Shown here piece by piece: positions 1-16,714 of a stretch of DNA of 64,000 nt (its first letter is position 1; each line of letters opens with the position of its first letter). The notes beneath the pieces are model-generated. The model made no database searches. It saw only the letters and a program-made list of their open reading frames with translations, and was not told the origin of the DNA. The DNA lies in NCBI GenBank assembly GCA_024509875.1, contig JAMPIV010019851.1, positions 434,001-498,000 of the forward strand. Direction: 5' to 3'. The translations under genes and the position numbers were made by a program. This DNA is from Oreohelix idahoensis. Lineage: Eukaryota > Mollusca > Gastropoda > Stylommatophora > Oreohelicidae.

Positions 1-869
1 GAATCCAGAGGCGGACAGCATACTCCTTGGTCCATATAGCTAACAGTGAGGTGTCTCCAGAACACAGGGGAGCAATCGAGCAGAGGAGTCTTTTCCTGCC
101 GCCATCACGAAAGTTAAGCCTATGTGGCCAGCTGAGCTCAACATTATGTAACCCCATCTTAAACTAACATTGTATAAAAATAAGAGGGGAAATTAATTGT
201 TTTAATGAACGGAACTGAGAACATCTCCAATACTAGTTCCAACAGAAATAAACACTTGAAGTCATGATGACAAATACCAACATAGCTTGAAAAAACAACA
301 CCAGTATTACCTCATATTACCACTACACAACTGACACACATAGGATAAGATTAATAAAATATGTCACTACAAGAGTCATATTGATAAATTTTGTACATAT
401 AACTTGTAATTAAAATTGATTGTGATTCCTGGTTCACTTTGTATTTGAATCAGGACACATATATATTAATGAAAAGTGCTTAATACATATTGATATTTGA
501 AAATTTACCAGTGACTCATTTAAGATAGTCTTATAGAATGGTACATGTGTGTGAGTGTCAGAGTGTTGTCAAGTGTGGTGGAATAAATTGACTTGTTTAT
601 CTGTCTGTTGTTGTTGTGACTTACACTTCATCATATACATACCCTAGACATTCAACGTAGTCATCACTATATTCAAGAATAATTCTGACTGAGGTATAAA
701 TATGTGGTAGCAAGTAAGGTCATCTATAATACACTACCCTTATTAGATATAGATACCTTCACAGCTGATCTCAGTCAGTACACTAAGTCCCCTATAAATA
801 TTTATAATATCCCACTTTACCACAGGTGGCCACATGAATGAGAGAGCGTGTGTTAACTTTATTGTTGCT
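1..869. other. No gene recognised
   Basis: A+T-rich sequence without a convincing ORF, RNA gene or transposon end. It would lie in intron 2 of IRS or beyond the gene. Confidence 0.4.
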
Positions 870-1440
870 GGAAATTATCTATTAATCTTTGGTGGTTTGA
901 TTTGATTCTGTTTACTTTACTTGGTCTTTTATTGTACCAATATTGTTATTCTGTAAACCTAGTGCTAACCTTCAACCTTTGGGTAAATATTTTCTTTCGG
1001 TTATTTTCCTTTATACGGTGAAGGCGCACCATCATTCTTTATTTTCTTCTATATGTAAATGTTTTTCTTGATATTCTTTGGGTAACTTGATGTTGTAAAA
1101 CAGTTTAGTGATAACAAACAACAAGAAAACTTAACTTTGTGTGTTGGTCAGACCCATACCCATTTAACCTTAGTTTTTCACGTTTGTGTGTCATTGTGTG
1201 TCACATATTGTTGTGTGTGTGTAGAGTAACCTGCTCTTTCATTTGACATGGAGGCAGAGACTGTCTTACAATAAAGCATAGTTGTACGGATAGGCTGGAT
1301 GAGAGTAACCTACTCACTCCAGAGACATATCTTTCCCTCAACCTACCACCTGTGAAATCTATTTTCTATACATTTCTCGTGTATCAGTTAACCTTTACTC
1401 TTTACTTAGACTGGGCCCAATAAACCAATTAACCTACCGT
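870..1440 (+). repeat. 3' part of a ~2.4-kb dispersed non-coding repeat, copy 1
   Basis: The segment around 1130-1210 (TGTGTTGGTCAGACCCATA ... TTTTTCACGTTTGTGTGTC) and the block at 1280-1400 (GGATAGGCTGG ... CACTCCAGAGACA) recur at 52100-52900 on the plus strand and, reversed, at 39050-39350. Only the 3' portion of the family is present here. It carries no coding capacity and its class is unknown. Confidence 0.7.
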
Positions 1441-3073
1441 ACGACACAGTTAATTTCTTAAACTAATATAGTTCAATTTCACTGTTTTCTTGCTTCCTGA
1501 TGGAATCTGTCTCTACTCGCAGTTTTTCATCATTACAAAGTCTATTCGTAGGTGGGTTAATTTGGTGTTGTTTGACAATTGAAGAGTAGCCCAACACTGA
1601 GCTATTTATCTGAAACAAAGTCCTTCCTAGGCCTCGTACAGCAGTATGATTGGATAGAACCCCACCACTGCGGGTCCTCCACTTGCCAAGATGACACAGT
1701 TAATACTGGCAAAGGCTCTGATAAACTTGAGCATCTAATTGCTGACTTGGTCACTAGAGATTGTGCATGACACTCAGGGCAGGATATAACCTGAAACAAT
1801 ATATACAACCTACGTAGTATCGCTCAATGTCTCCTTAACCAGATAGGAGGTAGTATGAGACAGTTCACACAAGCTGTGATTAATTACAAGAGACATAGTA
1901 AGTCATGAATAACACAATTCGTTCAAGTTCTAGCACAATAGTTCAATAATTCACTTGTTACAGTTTTGTCCATGATTTGTTTCAATACAATCATATATTA
2001 ATAATGGTACTCATTGTGTCATATATCAATTAATACAGAAAATCAATCTGTTATAGTCATTCCTTCCTCCAGTTTGGATAGTCCTTTCCAGCAAGCATAA
2101 TATCTTTAAAACACTTTCCACAACCAACCTGCTCAATCCATTCGTTCTACTTATTTATTACACAATGAAACTAAACCAACACACTTCGGGTTTTCCTCCA
2201 GAAATAGCACAATGATTCTACACCTGCCAATATTTCTTTGACACACACTGATAATATATTTACATATATATATTTAATTAACATCTCGCTTACCCTCAAT
2301 CACAGACAGGCTTTTAATGGTTACACAGTCTGCTCACACTTCTGCAGATGGAAATGGAGTTGATATAATTGCTTGAGCTCTGTGTCTGTATTTTTAAATA
2401 GGCGGCGAGTGTGTCTGTGTCATGCGTTCTCTCCCATTTTATAATGGCCTTGCGGATGTACGAGGTGACAACCGGACCAAGGTACGTGCATCCATCTTGC
2501 ATGCATCCAAAATCTTGTAGGCAAGGCAAGATGTGCTTAGAAAGTAAATCCAAAACAATTCAGGAATCCTTATTTCTGCACCAATTTCCTCCATCTTAGG
2601 CTTATTTTACTCATATGAATGAGCTCTATCACCATGGATATCCATTTTATCCTATAGTTTATCCGACTATTCACTGGAGCAGCCGAAACAGGGAAAAACA
2701 CAACATGGTTCATGTTCCACCGTCTTCTATTCATAATAACTTCGGCTCTACAACACATCCAGTGAATCTATTGCTATCTGCCTAAAGCTAATGATCCCTA
2801 TTATCGAATTGGGTCCTTCTTTATCTAGGTATTCCATGATTAGTTGCACACTGCCTTCCGAAATATCCTTAACATCTACACTTTCGTTTCCTGCATGTCT
2901 AGCGATCTTCCGACACTATTTATACCAAGCTGGCTTTTCATTGGTCAGATACATCCACGGGGTTTGTACGGTGATAATTTGTGAATGATGCCGAGATATG
3001 AATCAGACTTCATTACATCCTCAACGAATGTACACATACTGATATCAGTAGTATTATAAAGGGAGTGGCACGG

Positions 3074-3076
<3 letters not shown>
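1441..3076. other. No gene recognised
   Basis: A+T-rich sequence. Short ORFs on both strands overlap each other and show no domain or exon structure. The minus-strand frame near 2314-2553 was checked against PTB-domain expectations for a missing IRS exon and does not fit. Confidence 0.4.

Positions 3077-3115
<39 letters not shown>
3077..3115. repeat. (GA)n microsatellite
   Basis: About 19 uninterrupted GA units. A second, compound (GT)n(GA)n tract follows 90 bp later. Confidence 0.97.
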
Positions 3116-3120
<5 letters not shown>

Positions 3121-3206
3121 AGGATAGACAATAAGACAGACAGTCAGGTGAAAGTGCCAAAGATAGAGCGACAGACAATAAGACAGTACAGAAAGTGCAA
3201 AAATGT

Positions 3207-3207
3207 A

Positions 3208-3254
<47 letters not shown>
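3207..3254. repeat. Compound (GT)n(GA)n microsatellite
   Basis: GT units pass directly into about 18 GA units. Serine/leucine-rich and glutamate/arginine-rich ORFs over this region are translation artefacts of the repeat. Confidence 0.97.
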
Positions 3255-3256
<2 letters not shown>

Positions 3257-3299
3257 AAGGACAACATACATTTTTTAAAAGTAAAGGTAACCACCATAG

Positions 3300-3546
3300 C
3301 ACATATTGCCGTAGGATAGTGAAGTGTTAGAGACTTCGTCTTACGAGGTTCAGCGTTATGAGGCGGGGTGACAAGTTCCCGTCCTCGCCGCCTTTGCCTT
3401 TCCTAACTCAATACCAGAAATCAAGCACCCATTTACAGAATGGCAGACTGGAGCGTATCGCTACCACGTTTCCATCTCGGAACCCGGTAACTGCGCCACG
3501 AGAGGAAAGCACTCTAACAGCTCAACCACTAGGACGCTCATGCACA
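3300..3546 (-). mobile_element. tRNA-derived SINE, family with GAAGTCTCTAACAC tail
   Basis: Read on the minus strand it begins with a tRNA-like head, with an A-box-like TAGTGGTTGAGC and a B-box-like GGGTTCCGAGATGG. It continues into a body that ends in GAAGTCTCTAACACTTCA. Truncated relatives of the end are at 17878-17960 and 56528-56580. Pol III transcription is inferred from the boxes. No TSD was identified. Confidence 0.55.
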
Positions 3547-3660
3547 GTGAAATGGGGACAGATAACGGCAATGTGTGAGCTCGCTGTGTATACAATACAA
3601 CCAGGAGCCAGGAGCCAAAACACAACAAACCATCTCTTCAGCTGGTTCTGGTTAATGTAA

Positions 3661-4864
3661 CATATGACAACACAGAATACATACAGAAAGTTGCGGCACG
3701 TGCTTCCCCTATTTCTCTCGGTATCAGGGGTGGGAGGGGTGTTAAGGAGAACAGTTCCTGAATAATTGAAGAGACAGAGTGAGACAAACAGCTTTCAGGT
3801 CATGAGAAGCAGACGTGCCATTCAAGTATTTAGCACTCGGGGCGGGCCCTATCTTTGGCACCCCCCTCCCTATTTAAAGGAACACACTTGCAAGTATAGT
3901 TATAGTACTATCATAATAGTGTCCTATGGCACCCCCTTCCTGGCTGTCACCTGGGGTGGACCCCCCCCCCCCTCGCATCTCCCTTAGCACGCCACTGGTG
4001 AGAAGCACTGTTAAAAGAATTTGAGGTACAATCTAATCAGAGAGAGAGAGGGAGGGAGGGAGCGATTCCTCACACGGTCTACTCTATTTATTTGCTACTT
4101 TCTTTATCCATCTGTTTCCAAAAGTCTTGGTGTTTCTTCTTCTTTCAGAAATGGACAAAAAATACATCTGGAGATGCATAGTTGGAGGGGAGGTATACAG
4201 GATATCTCATACGAATGAATGTCCACGTGGAACCGGAATCCAAACACCCGAACACATTCTCCAAAACCGCCCAGCCCGTGAGGAGCACTCTCTTATGAGA
4301 ATATGAGGTACAATGTAATCAGAGAGGGGGAAAAACAGAGAGAGAGGAGAGAGAGAAAGAATGTATGTTATACTGCTATGAGGCATGACTTATGGGACGT
4401 CATGTAAACAACAATTCGACCACACACTTAAAAAAAAGCAGCATAAAACTACAAGATTTAAAGGCTAACCCCCAAAGCGCAAAGGACGTAAAAATAAACA
4501 TAGCCCCGTTAAAGCTTTTTTTTTTTTTTTCTATAACAAACATTTCTGACGCGAATGACGCGGCTCCGATCGATCTGTTGTTGAGCTGCAGTGACGCGAT
4601 GGATGGCAAATAATGTGTAGTAACGGCTGCCGGCGGTTGATGCATGGGCGTTCGATCTGGTTTATTTCTGTCCAATTTTATTTTTTAATATCTTGGTGTT
4701 ATCCACGAACTGGTGAAGTTGTTTACCTACTGGTTTGTGCGGTGTTTGCGAGTTTTCCCCAGGGTCACTCACGTCAATTTCCATCGACACGCGCTGATGA
4801 CGTGTAACGGTATTACGAGATAAAAACATGGAAGTACTGATGATGACTTCTGGAGGGTGGGTGC
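3661..4864. other. No gene recognised; low-complexity patches
   Basis: Contains a C-run near 3961, GA-rich patches near 4040 and 4330, and a T-run near 4518. I see no supported gene. Confidence 0.4.
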
Positions 4865-4899
4865 TAGAATGCCGTCAATGAGTGAGATCAGCCTTTGGT

Positions 4900-5335
4900 C
4901 ACGTTATGCGTCAAAGACAGGCCTCATACGTCGGTCCAAGACAGATCTTAAATGTCAAAGACAGGTCTCACATGTCATAGACAGCCCTCATATGTCAAAG
5001 TAAGGTCTCATATCTCAAAGACAGTCCTTACACATCTGTCCAAGACAAGTTCCAAATGTCATAGACAGCTCAGATACCAAATGCAAAGGACAGGCCTCAT
5101 ATATCAAAGGCGGTCCTTTTACGTCAGTCCAAGACAGATCCCAAATGTCAAAGACAGGTCTCGCAAGTCAAAAGTGGTCCTTATACGTCAGTCAAAGACA
5201 GGTCCCAAATGTCAAAGACAGGCCTCATATTAATATGTCAAAGATAACACTTATGCGCCAGTCCTAGACAGGTCTCATATGTCAAAGACCGGTCTTGAGC
5301 GTCAAAGAAGGCCTCAAACATCAAAGACTGGCCTC
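4900..5335. repeat. Degenerate ~20-bp minisatellite
   Basis: About twenty degenerate units of the type TCTCATATGTCAAAGACAGG, with variants (TACGTCAGTCCAAGACAG). The plus-strand ORF over it simply repeats a seven-residue periodic peptide and is not a gene. Confidence 0.9.
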
Positions 5336-6542
5336 AGTCAGTCGTAGCGAGCATATACAATTGCGGTCGGGTAAACAGTCATATTGTGCAGTGCTTACAA
5401 GGTATTTGCTACCATCTTTTTTCAAACTTTTTTTCCCGCGTTGTCCTCTTTTCCTGATTGCTCATGTTCAGCAGTTAAATGCCTACGCTGCTAATTGTTA
5501 GGAACTGATCACAAACCATCACATATTCGTCTTTCCGATATACTCCTTCACAAAGTGTGGTCCAATAACTCCTCTAATATTCTCACTTCTCATAAAGATC
5601 CATTCTTGTTTTATTCGATACGTTCTTGTCCATCTTATTTCCAAAATCTTGACCTTTCCTTCTAGTTCTTTAGTCACCGCAATCATAGTCTCCGGAACAA
5701 GGACAACTGCGTAAACCAAACACACACCGGCCAGACGATATTCAGAAATGGCCAGGTAAGATTTCTATAGATGGACAGATACTGGCACATGCGGACACAA
5801 GAAAATGCGAGATGCCCAACGACCGCCTAGATCACGGGACAAAAGAATAACCTGTTTGGCATTTCTTCTTTTCCCTCCTTATGGAGCAAGAAGCCGCCAA
5901 TACTGCCAGGAAGCCTCAATCAAATAAGTCATATATGCTCAGGCACTGGTTTTTGTAACTGTTTGTTTTACATGATAAGGTTGCCAGCCCTGGCCCAACC
6001 TTATATTAGTCGCTTAAGACATGTCTTATGGAAGCAGTGGTCCAATTCTATCTGTGTCTGCACGGAAACCCGCGGGAGGACTGGTAGAATAATCAATATT
6101 TGTGTGTGTGGGTTGTTTCTTCAATCTGTTTTTAAATAGGAGTTCTGCCTCATTTTGGTGAGGTGCGCTCCGTTCAACCTAGGCACAAGGTCCATCGGTT
6201 ATATTAGGGTGCATGTCCAAACAGAAAATACCTAGTGGTCTGGTGTATTTGAAATACCTGAGTGCATTAATTGGAGGCGAAATTATATTCGCGTCGTACT
6301 TGAAACAACTGATGCTTTTAAAAATAAGTATAGTTAAGTGTGTTTTGGTTAGTTCTGGACAAAGCATAAATGTTATGGAATCCAGCCATATATTGCTCCA
6401 AAATCAACATCGGCGCCCAGTGTAGATCCTGGGAGGTGTCGGGGGGAGAGGGAGGACAAAGAAAAAACAGGCCTACTGCCCCCTCAAGCATGTTGAACCA
6501 GGCGACTAAAATGAGGCTGTGAATGGTGCTGGCAACATCGTG
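5336..6542. other. No gene; contains a short dispersed repeat at 5930-6080
   Basis: The block CACTGGTTTTTGTAACTG ... ACATGATAAGGTTGCCAGCC ... GTCCAATTCTATCTGTGTC is similar to 44200-44350, and its core is similar (reversed) to 42520-42560. The core GGTTGCCAGCCCTGGCCCAACC can pair as a short stem. Such tails are common in invertebrate SINEs, but the head of the element was not found. Confidence 0.45.
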
Positions 6543-7020
6543 TTAAATAAACGTTTCCCTTCCTTATGTGTAATAAATGTTTATACAATACCAAACCTAC
6601 CCACTGTAATGTTCTCACTGTTCTAGTCTACTATCATTTACTGGACACAGTTTTAAGGTCCTTGTCTTGTTGGATTGGCTTATACTGCAGGATAGAGAAA
6701 CAACAGAAGTGATTGCGTCATTAATAGGCTGAACTGCCCATGGTGGACTTCCGGTGTCGTGTATTGTGGTTCGCACTGATGACCTGCCATTGAAACATCA
6801 TTTTTAGATAATGCGTAGATGGCAGGGAGGATAGTGTGATTCACTTGCATGGCTAAGCGGGGTTGTCGCACGGAAGGTCCAGTGTTCAAATCCTGGGTAA
6901 GCCCCTCATGTCTGTTGTTTTTCTGTTGTCTGGTGTTCTACTTCTTTATTTCCTGCGAGTGCCTGATAACATACCTTTATATTTGTTTCATATTAATATT
7001 TTGCTTTGCGCTTATCGTCA
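6543..7020 (+). mobile_element. Diverged copy of the ~467-bp tRNA-box monomer
   Basis: This copy follows the same order as the units at 63037-63645: CCCTTCCTTATGTGT, CTGGACACAG, TTGTCTTG, GAAGTGATTGCGTCAT, then an A-box-like TGGCTAAGCGGGG, a B-box-like GTTCAAATCCTGGG, and the tail TCTGTTGTTTTTCTGTTGTC ... GAGTGCCTGATAACATACC. A hairpin (CCTGCCAT with ATGGCAGG, near 6782 and 6820) sits where the other copies have GCCAGC with GCTGGC, so the pairing is kept although the bases changed. This is a single, older copy. Confidence 0.75.
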
Positions 7021-8050
7021 TTGCTTAGATTAAGACGCAGGTAAAACCAAGATGAGCCCGTCAATATTCGTATAGTGAACGCGTGTCATGTTTACCCAGG
7101 AGTGCCCCGCGATAAATTATCGACCTGTCGGCATGCACTCGGGGGAAACGAATGACATAATCATTTCCCGTACACCTTGTTACAAAGACATTACTTAAGA
7201 TGAAAGTAATATCTTATTTGTAAATATTGCCGAGAGAGTGATCGGATGTTTTCATTCCATACTTGGAAGACATGACCTTTGCATTAATGCACATAAATTT
7301 CCTAGTGGGAATAATTTGAATTACCCCATCCTAAACACGCATATTTGAAACTATTGGCCGCACTCGGGATATAAACATAACTATATTTCTGATTGGGGCC
7401 TGGTCTAATAGTAAGCAACATGTGACAGGAACGAGAGGGGCGATATAACCTGACACTTTAGTCGGTTGAAAGCACTGTGAAAATTCACCCGCGCCAAGAA
7501 GACCCCAAGACCTTGCCACAGTTAAGAATAGCAGCAGATTTCATTCATCGGACCGGACTTTGTTTAAGCATCTTGAGGATTTATCTCCCAGGAAAATTCT
7601 ACCATTATTAGCAAGGAAAACCGGGATCTGAGGAATCTGAAGCAGAGAGTCAAAGTGGGAACTTATTGCTAAAGTAACAACACCACAGACCAAGTGTAAG
7701 AGGCCTCTACAAGTGCCTTTATTTCTCTTAGCCAGCAGTCTGTGAGTCTTAAGATTGGCGTAAGTTGTACATTTTGAATTCTATATTTTTTCATTATTAA
7801 CATGTGAACTAATACGTATATATTGACATGTGAATTTTAATATGTGAAAATTGCTAGCGGATGTCCAAGTCAATTGAGGCTGGCAACCTCACTATATAGA
7901 ATGATGATTTCATGAACCACAACTGCAAGGGCTGCTGACTGCTTTATTGCGAGTTTCTTATAAAGAACCAAAAGCAGCGGTAGTCCCAAGTTCCATATGG
8001 AGCAGGGAGGGAATGGTGAAAGAAATGATGTACATACTTGTTATATTATT
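7021..8050. other. No gene recognised
   Basis: Mixed-composition sequence with only short overlapping ORFs and no repeat family recognised. Confidence 0.35.
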
Positions 8051-8180
8051 AACCTTTTCAACCAGTGTAAATTTAAAACATATTCACTCTAAATGTAATG
8101 AAAGTTTCAACCTTTTCAACTGATGTAAATGTAAACATATTCAAACTATATTGTTAACATTTTTCACTAAACTTAAATAT
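8051..8180. repeat. Short imperfect tandem repeat (~60-bp units)
   Basis: AACCTTTTCAACCAGTGTAA and AACCTTTTCAACTGATGTAA start two successive units that share TAAATGTAA and ACATATTCA blocks, followed by a weaker third unit. Confidence 0.6.
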
Positions 8181-8599
8181 AAAACTATTCATTTTAAATG
8201 TAAAGATAGTTTGTCGCCCACTGGGATTAAGATTAATTCTCAGAGAGAGTAAACGTTCTGATATAGATGGGATGGTGGAATGAAAAGAGGGGGGCACATA
8301 AGTATGTGTCGGGAAACTCAATATTCAGAGGGTATTTGTTTCTCTTCTTTTGCCATACTAGTTGGTGGTACCAGTTGAGGGTACTATTTCTGGAACAAGT
8401 GAGGGTATAAGTAGCCTGAAGTCGATTCTAGACACCATCATCAGACGGGTCTTAAAAGACGCGGGACCAGCTTTGCAGTTACTTCCTGATTCTACTTGGA
8501 ACGTGCTGCAACTCTTAAATCTTGACCAGGGATGCGAGCAATCCAGTCATCTATCTGCAAAGACCCAAACATCAGCGGGAGCAGAAACAACTATTGGCA

Positions 8600-9590
8600 G
8601 CTAAGTAAAACTTAATAGCTGCCAAGTAAACTGTTCATTTTCGAAAACCATAACATCGCACTGTGATGAATACTTTTTCTAAACAATTATTCATTTTTTA
8701 TAACTGTTAAACGTAATTGATTATTAAATGTGTTACTTGTATAAAGACAAATTTAAAGTTGATTTAATCATTTTGAATGTACTACATCCGTATGTCTCAG
8801 ACAATTTCTTAAATACACGTAAACAGAGCTAAATAATAAGAGGAGGAAATTCGCTGAATTAACTAAGCAGAGGGCTTGAACGAGCTAACGAATTATAAGA
8901 TTACATAATCCTTCACAAAAGTTGATGGCAGATACTAGAGTTCACGTGCTCAGCCAATGCAGCATTGTTCTCGCTTTCTGAATATCTTGTGCATATTCCC
9001 TTGAGGTAGAAGCATCATTACTGTTCTATCTACAACTCTCATCTCATCTCATCTCATAGTCGGAACCTCTTCTACCCCGTGAAACGAGGTGTAGAGGGTA
9101 CCCAAGTGCACACGGCCCATGGGCGGGACATGTAATCAAAGTGACTTGGCAAACAGGTGATTAGCCCATTGTGCCCGGACTTGCCCTCAAGTGTACTCAT
9201 ATACGCTATAAAACCTCCGAACCATCGAGACGTCATTCCAGCCAAAATGGACAGAGCCTCATATACCCTAAGGTTTCGAGGGATGTCCTTCCTCATCTGC
9301 ACAATGGCATTTATAGAGGAACTCTCAGGACCCGTAGGTCTGAGGAAAGGAGCAAATCTGAAGACAGGCACAGCAGTCTTTGGTACTGGGAGGTCTCCAC
9401 TCAGAGTGGTTTACCACACACAGTCAGTAAAGACATAGGTCGCCTGCGGCGATCTACAACTCTGCCAAGAGTAATCTTGTGCGAAGGTAAACACCTTTGA
9501 AGACCCACATTAGTTACTCTTGAGTTTTGGCCACTGTTGGACCACTACTGCAGAGCTAAGGGGAGGCAAACCGTGACACGCAGACTTCCT
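8600..9590 (+). mobile_element. Dispersed retro-like repeat, copy 1, split by a SINE-like insert at 9040..9451
   Basis: Segments 8680-9039 and 9464-9590 match 28440-28602 plus 28903-29240 in the same order (for example CTTCACAAAAGT ... CACGTGCTCAGC ... TCTGCCAAGAGTAATCTTG). The 3' tail forms an inverted repeat CCAAGAGTAA/TTACTCTTG. The same tail follows the stop codon of the LINE fragment at 48429 (minus strand), so this is probably a non-autonomous partner of that LINE. A plus-strand ORF at 8362..8604 immediately upstream is unrecognised and not supported as a gene. Confidence 0.65.
9040..9451 (-). mobile_element. SINE-like retroelement with an RTE-type 3' end and (ATGAG)n tail
   Basis: A 12-bp TSD, ATCTACAACTCT, flanks it exactly (9028..9039 and 9452..9463). 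On the minus strand it ends CTACACCTCGTTTCACGGGG, TAGAAGAGG, then (ATGAG)n. The RTE LINEs in this window end CTACACCTCACGG, TAGAAGGGG, then (AAGT)n, so the two 3' ends are clearly related. No coding capacity. Mobilisation by the RTE machinery is inferred from the shared end. Confidence 0.8.
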
Positions 9591-9644
9591 CAAACAGGTA
9601 ATATGCAGTGATGTATCCTTGATCCACAAGATGCGAAATAGGAG

Positions 9645-10195
9645 GTGATGATGTTCATGGCAACAATGAATATGGTGATCACAATGACGATGATAAATAT
9701 GATGTTCATGACGACGATGATGACCACGATGACAATGATGAATATGATGATGTTCATGATGATGGTGATGATGACCACGATGACGATGATGATGACCACG
9801 ATGATGATGATGACCACGATGACGATATTGATGACGATGATAAACATGATGATGTTCATGATGATGGTGATGATGATGGTTATGATGATGGTGATGATGA
9901 CTACGATGACGACGAATATAATGATGGTGATGACGATGGTGATGACGATGATGACCACGATGACGATGATGATGACCACGATGATGATGATGACCACGAT
10001 GACGATATTGATGACGATGATAAACATGATGATGTTCATGATGATGGTGATGATGATGGTTATGATGATGGTGATGATGACTACGATGACGACGAATATA
10101 ATGATGGTGATGACGATGGTGATGACGATGATGAGCACGATGACGATGATGAATATAATGATGATGATTATGATGACGATGATAAATAGTGAAGA
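9645..10195. repeat. (GAT)n-type array with a duplicated 180-bp higher-order unit
   Basis: Imperfect GAT/GAC/CAT triplets. The sequence from about 9767 to 9946 is repeated almost base for base at about 9947 to 10126 (offset exactly 180 bp, one clear G/C change). Because 180 is divisible by three, long methionine/threonine-rich and isoleucine/valine-rich ORFs open on both strands; they are artefacts. The array starts about 45 bp inside IRS intron 2, next to the PH-exon donor. Confidence 0.95.
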
Positions 10196-10243
10196 TGATG
10201 AAAAAATTTCAGCATGACAACAACGACTAACGAACAAACTCAC

Positions 10244-10556
10244 CATAATGTTCTTTGTGCATGTCGGCATTCGGCAGGTATTCATTCTGGAATTCCAAAA
10301 TAACACTAAGCCAGCTCTCCTGCTCCTTCTCCGACTCTGTCAGGACAGTGAAGCATTCCTCGTTGGTGTAGAGAGCTATGCCGTACTTGCCATGGCGGCC
10401 GTCAGACTTCTTGTTAATGTTGAAGCAGGTGTGTAAAAGAATAGATCGTTTGGGTAATTGGCCAGACTTAAATTTCTTCTCCGAGTCGTAGTATTCCAGG
10501 CGCGCTGGGCCGCTAGAGCTGGTGGAGCGCAGGACAAAGTACTTCTTTTTCATTGT
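10244..10556 (-). CDS. IRS: Insulin receptor substrate, second coding exon (bulk of PH domain)
   Basis: This 313-bp exon continues the IRS PH domain, which binds phosphoinositides and helps hold the adaptor near the receptor at the membrane. It adds residues 36-139. Visible family motifs are KKKYFVLR, GPARLEYYDSEKKF, PKRSILLHTCFNINKK (close to the IRS-type PKRSI...CFNINK signature), YGIALYTNEECF, and the C-terminal PH helix with the conserved Trp at residue 117 (EQESWLSVILEFQN). The acceptor is a good pyrimidine tract ending GTTCACAG before ACAATG. The donor GTGAGT lies at 10243..10238 after phase 1. The PTB domain and tyrosine-motif tail expected in IRS are not in the visible exons and should lie at lower coordinates or outside the window. 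DOK or other PH proteins are less likely because of the CFNINK motif. Confidence 0.92.
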
Positions 10557-10785
10557 CTGTGAACAAACGACAGACAATGCATGAGATAAGCAGAGTTTGG
10601 GACTGTGTACTTATTTATCATCTGTGGATAGAAAACTGACTACATAAGGATACAGCAGGGAGTATGTCTTTATCTTCTGCGAACAGATTAGAGACAGTAC
10701 ATCAGATAATGCATAACTCAGGATTATGTACCGAAATCTGACAGTACATATAGATACAGTAGAGTGCATGTTTCAGAGAAGGGAG
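10553..10785. repeat. Diverged tandem duplication spanning the IRS PH-exon 3' splice site
   Basis: The block starting CTGTGAACAAACGACAGACA at 10557 is repeated as CTGCGAACAGATTAGAGACA at 10677. Similarity extends through AGATAA, the TGTAC positions and GATACAG. Read on the minus strand, the true acceptor GTTCACAG has a sister CTGTTCGCAG about 120 bp upstream. Confidence 0.6.
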
Positions 10786-11383
10786 TATTACTTATAAGTC
10801 CAGACTCTTATCTGGCACTATCCTGGTATCACCTGATACAATTTTGTGTCCAGGATACTTAATAATCTCAATAATAATCAACCCTCTCGTGACAGTGGAC
10901 TGTGGTAAATATGTGATGGACTCGACTACAACTAATGATTTGGACACAAGCAATGAGACAGGAAAACACGGTACGGGTCCAAGGAAATTATCACCAATCT
11001 TAAATAATTATTTTCTATCACCATTATCATTTTCACGACCACAATAATCATTCCCTTCCGTTCAATAACGAACGCCGTAACTCTTGCTCTGTGCGTTATA
11101 GATTCCCAGATTACCACTGCCTCCAATGCAAGCAGCAAGTCCCTTGGTACCCTCCACTGGTGGAAATTTGGCACAGGTTACCACAGCTATTCGATTTCAA
11201 GTAGTAAAACAGTAATACACAGAAAGAGACCTCGCAAAGCTACGATTTTAGTGATCTCATAGTGCACTTCCCATTCAATAGTGCACGACACTATTCATCA
11301 TTTATTTATCATCAGTATAGTAGTAGTGCATTAGCATAATCCATTATCAAATGTGAATTAACTACTATAAGTGTAACCAATGA
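10786..11383. other. No gene; short repeat shared with 19235-19305
   Basis: GGAGTATTACTTATAAGTC ... TCTTATCTGGCACTATCCTG at 10787-10830 resembles 19240-19285. Nothing else was recognised. Confidence 0.4.
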
Positions 11384-11463
11384 CTATGTAAACACAATCA
11401 CAATGTAAACAATAGCAATGTAAACATTAACAATGTAAACAATACAATGTAAACAATAACAAA
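11384..11463. repeat. Short tandem AATGTAAACAA-type repeat
   Basis: Five to six imperfect copies of CAATGTAAACAA. Confidence 0.8.

Positions 11464-16698
<5,235 letters not shown>

Positions 16699-16714
<16 letters not shown>

Noticed and set aside
6770..6800. Hammerhead-ribozyme-like CTGATGA...GAAAC in the 6.5-kb monomer copy
   Set aside because: The nucleotides between the two core motifs do not form helix II, no cleavage-site helix was found, and the better-preserved 63-kb copies lack the core (CTGATAA...CAAAGC).
8362..8604. 80-residue plus-strand ORF with ordinary amino-acid composition
   Set aside because: Not recognised, not flanked by splice signals that I can defend, and adjoins a dispersed repeat; could be part of that repeat but not supported as a gene.
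9072..9371. 99-residue minus-strand ORF and overlapping plus-strand ORFs
   Set aside because: Lies entirely inside the SINE-like element bounded by the 12-bp TSD; not a protein gene.
1..10243. Search for the IRS PTB-domain exon on the minus strand
   Set aside because: No frame between 1 and 10243 shows PTB-type sequence; frames at 2314..2553 and 5519..5725 were considered and do not match. The exon is probably outside the window or too diverged for me to see.
9590..10306. 238-residue and 190-residue ORFs on opposite strands
   Set aside because: Both are translations of the GAT-type triplet array; only the part beyond 10244 on the minus strand is IRS coding sequence.
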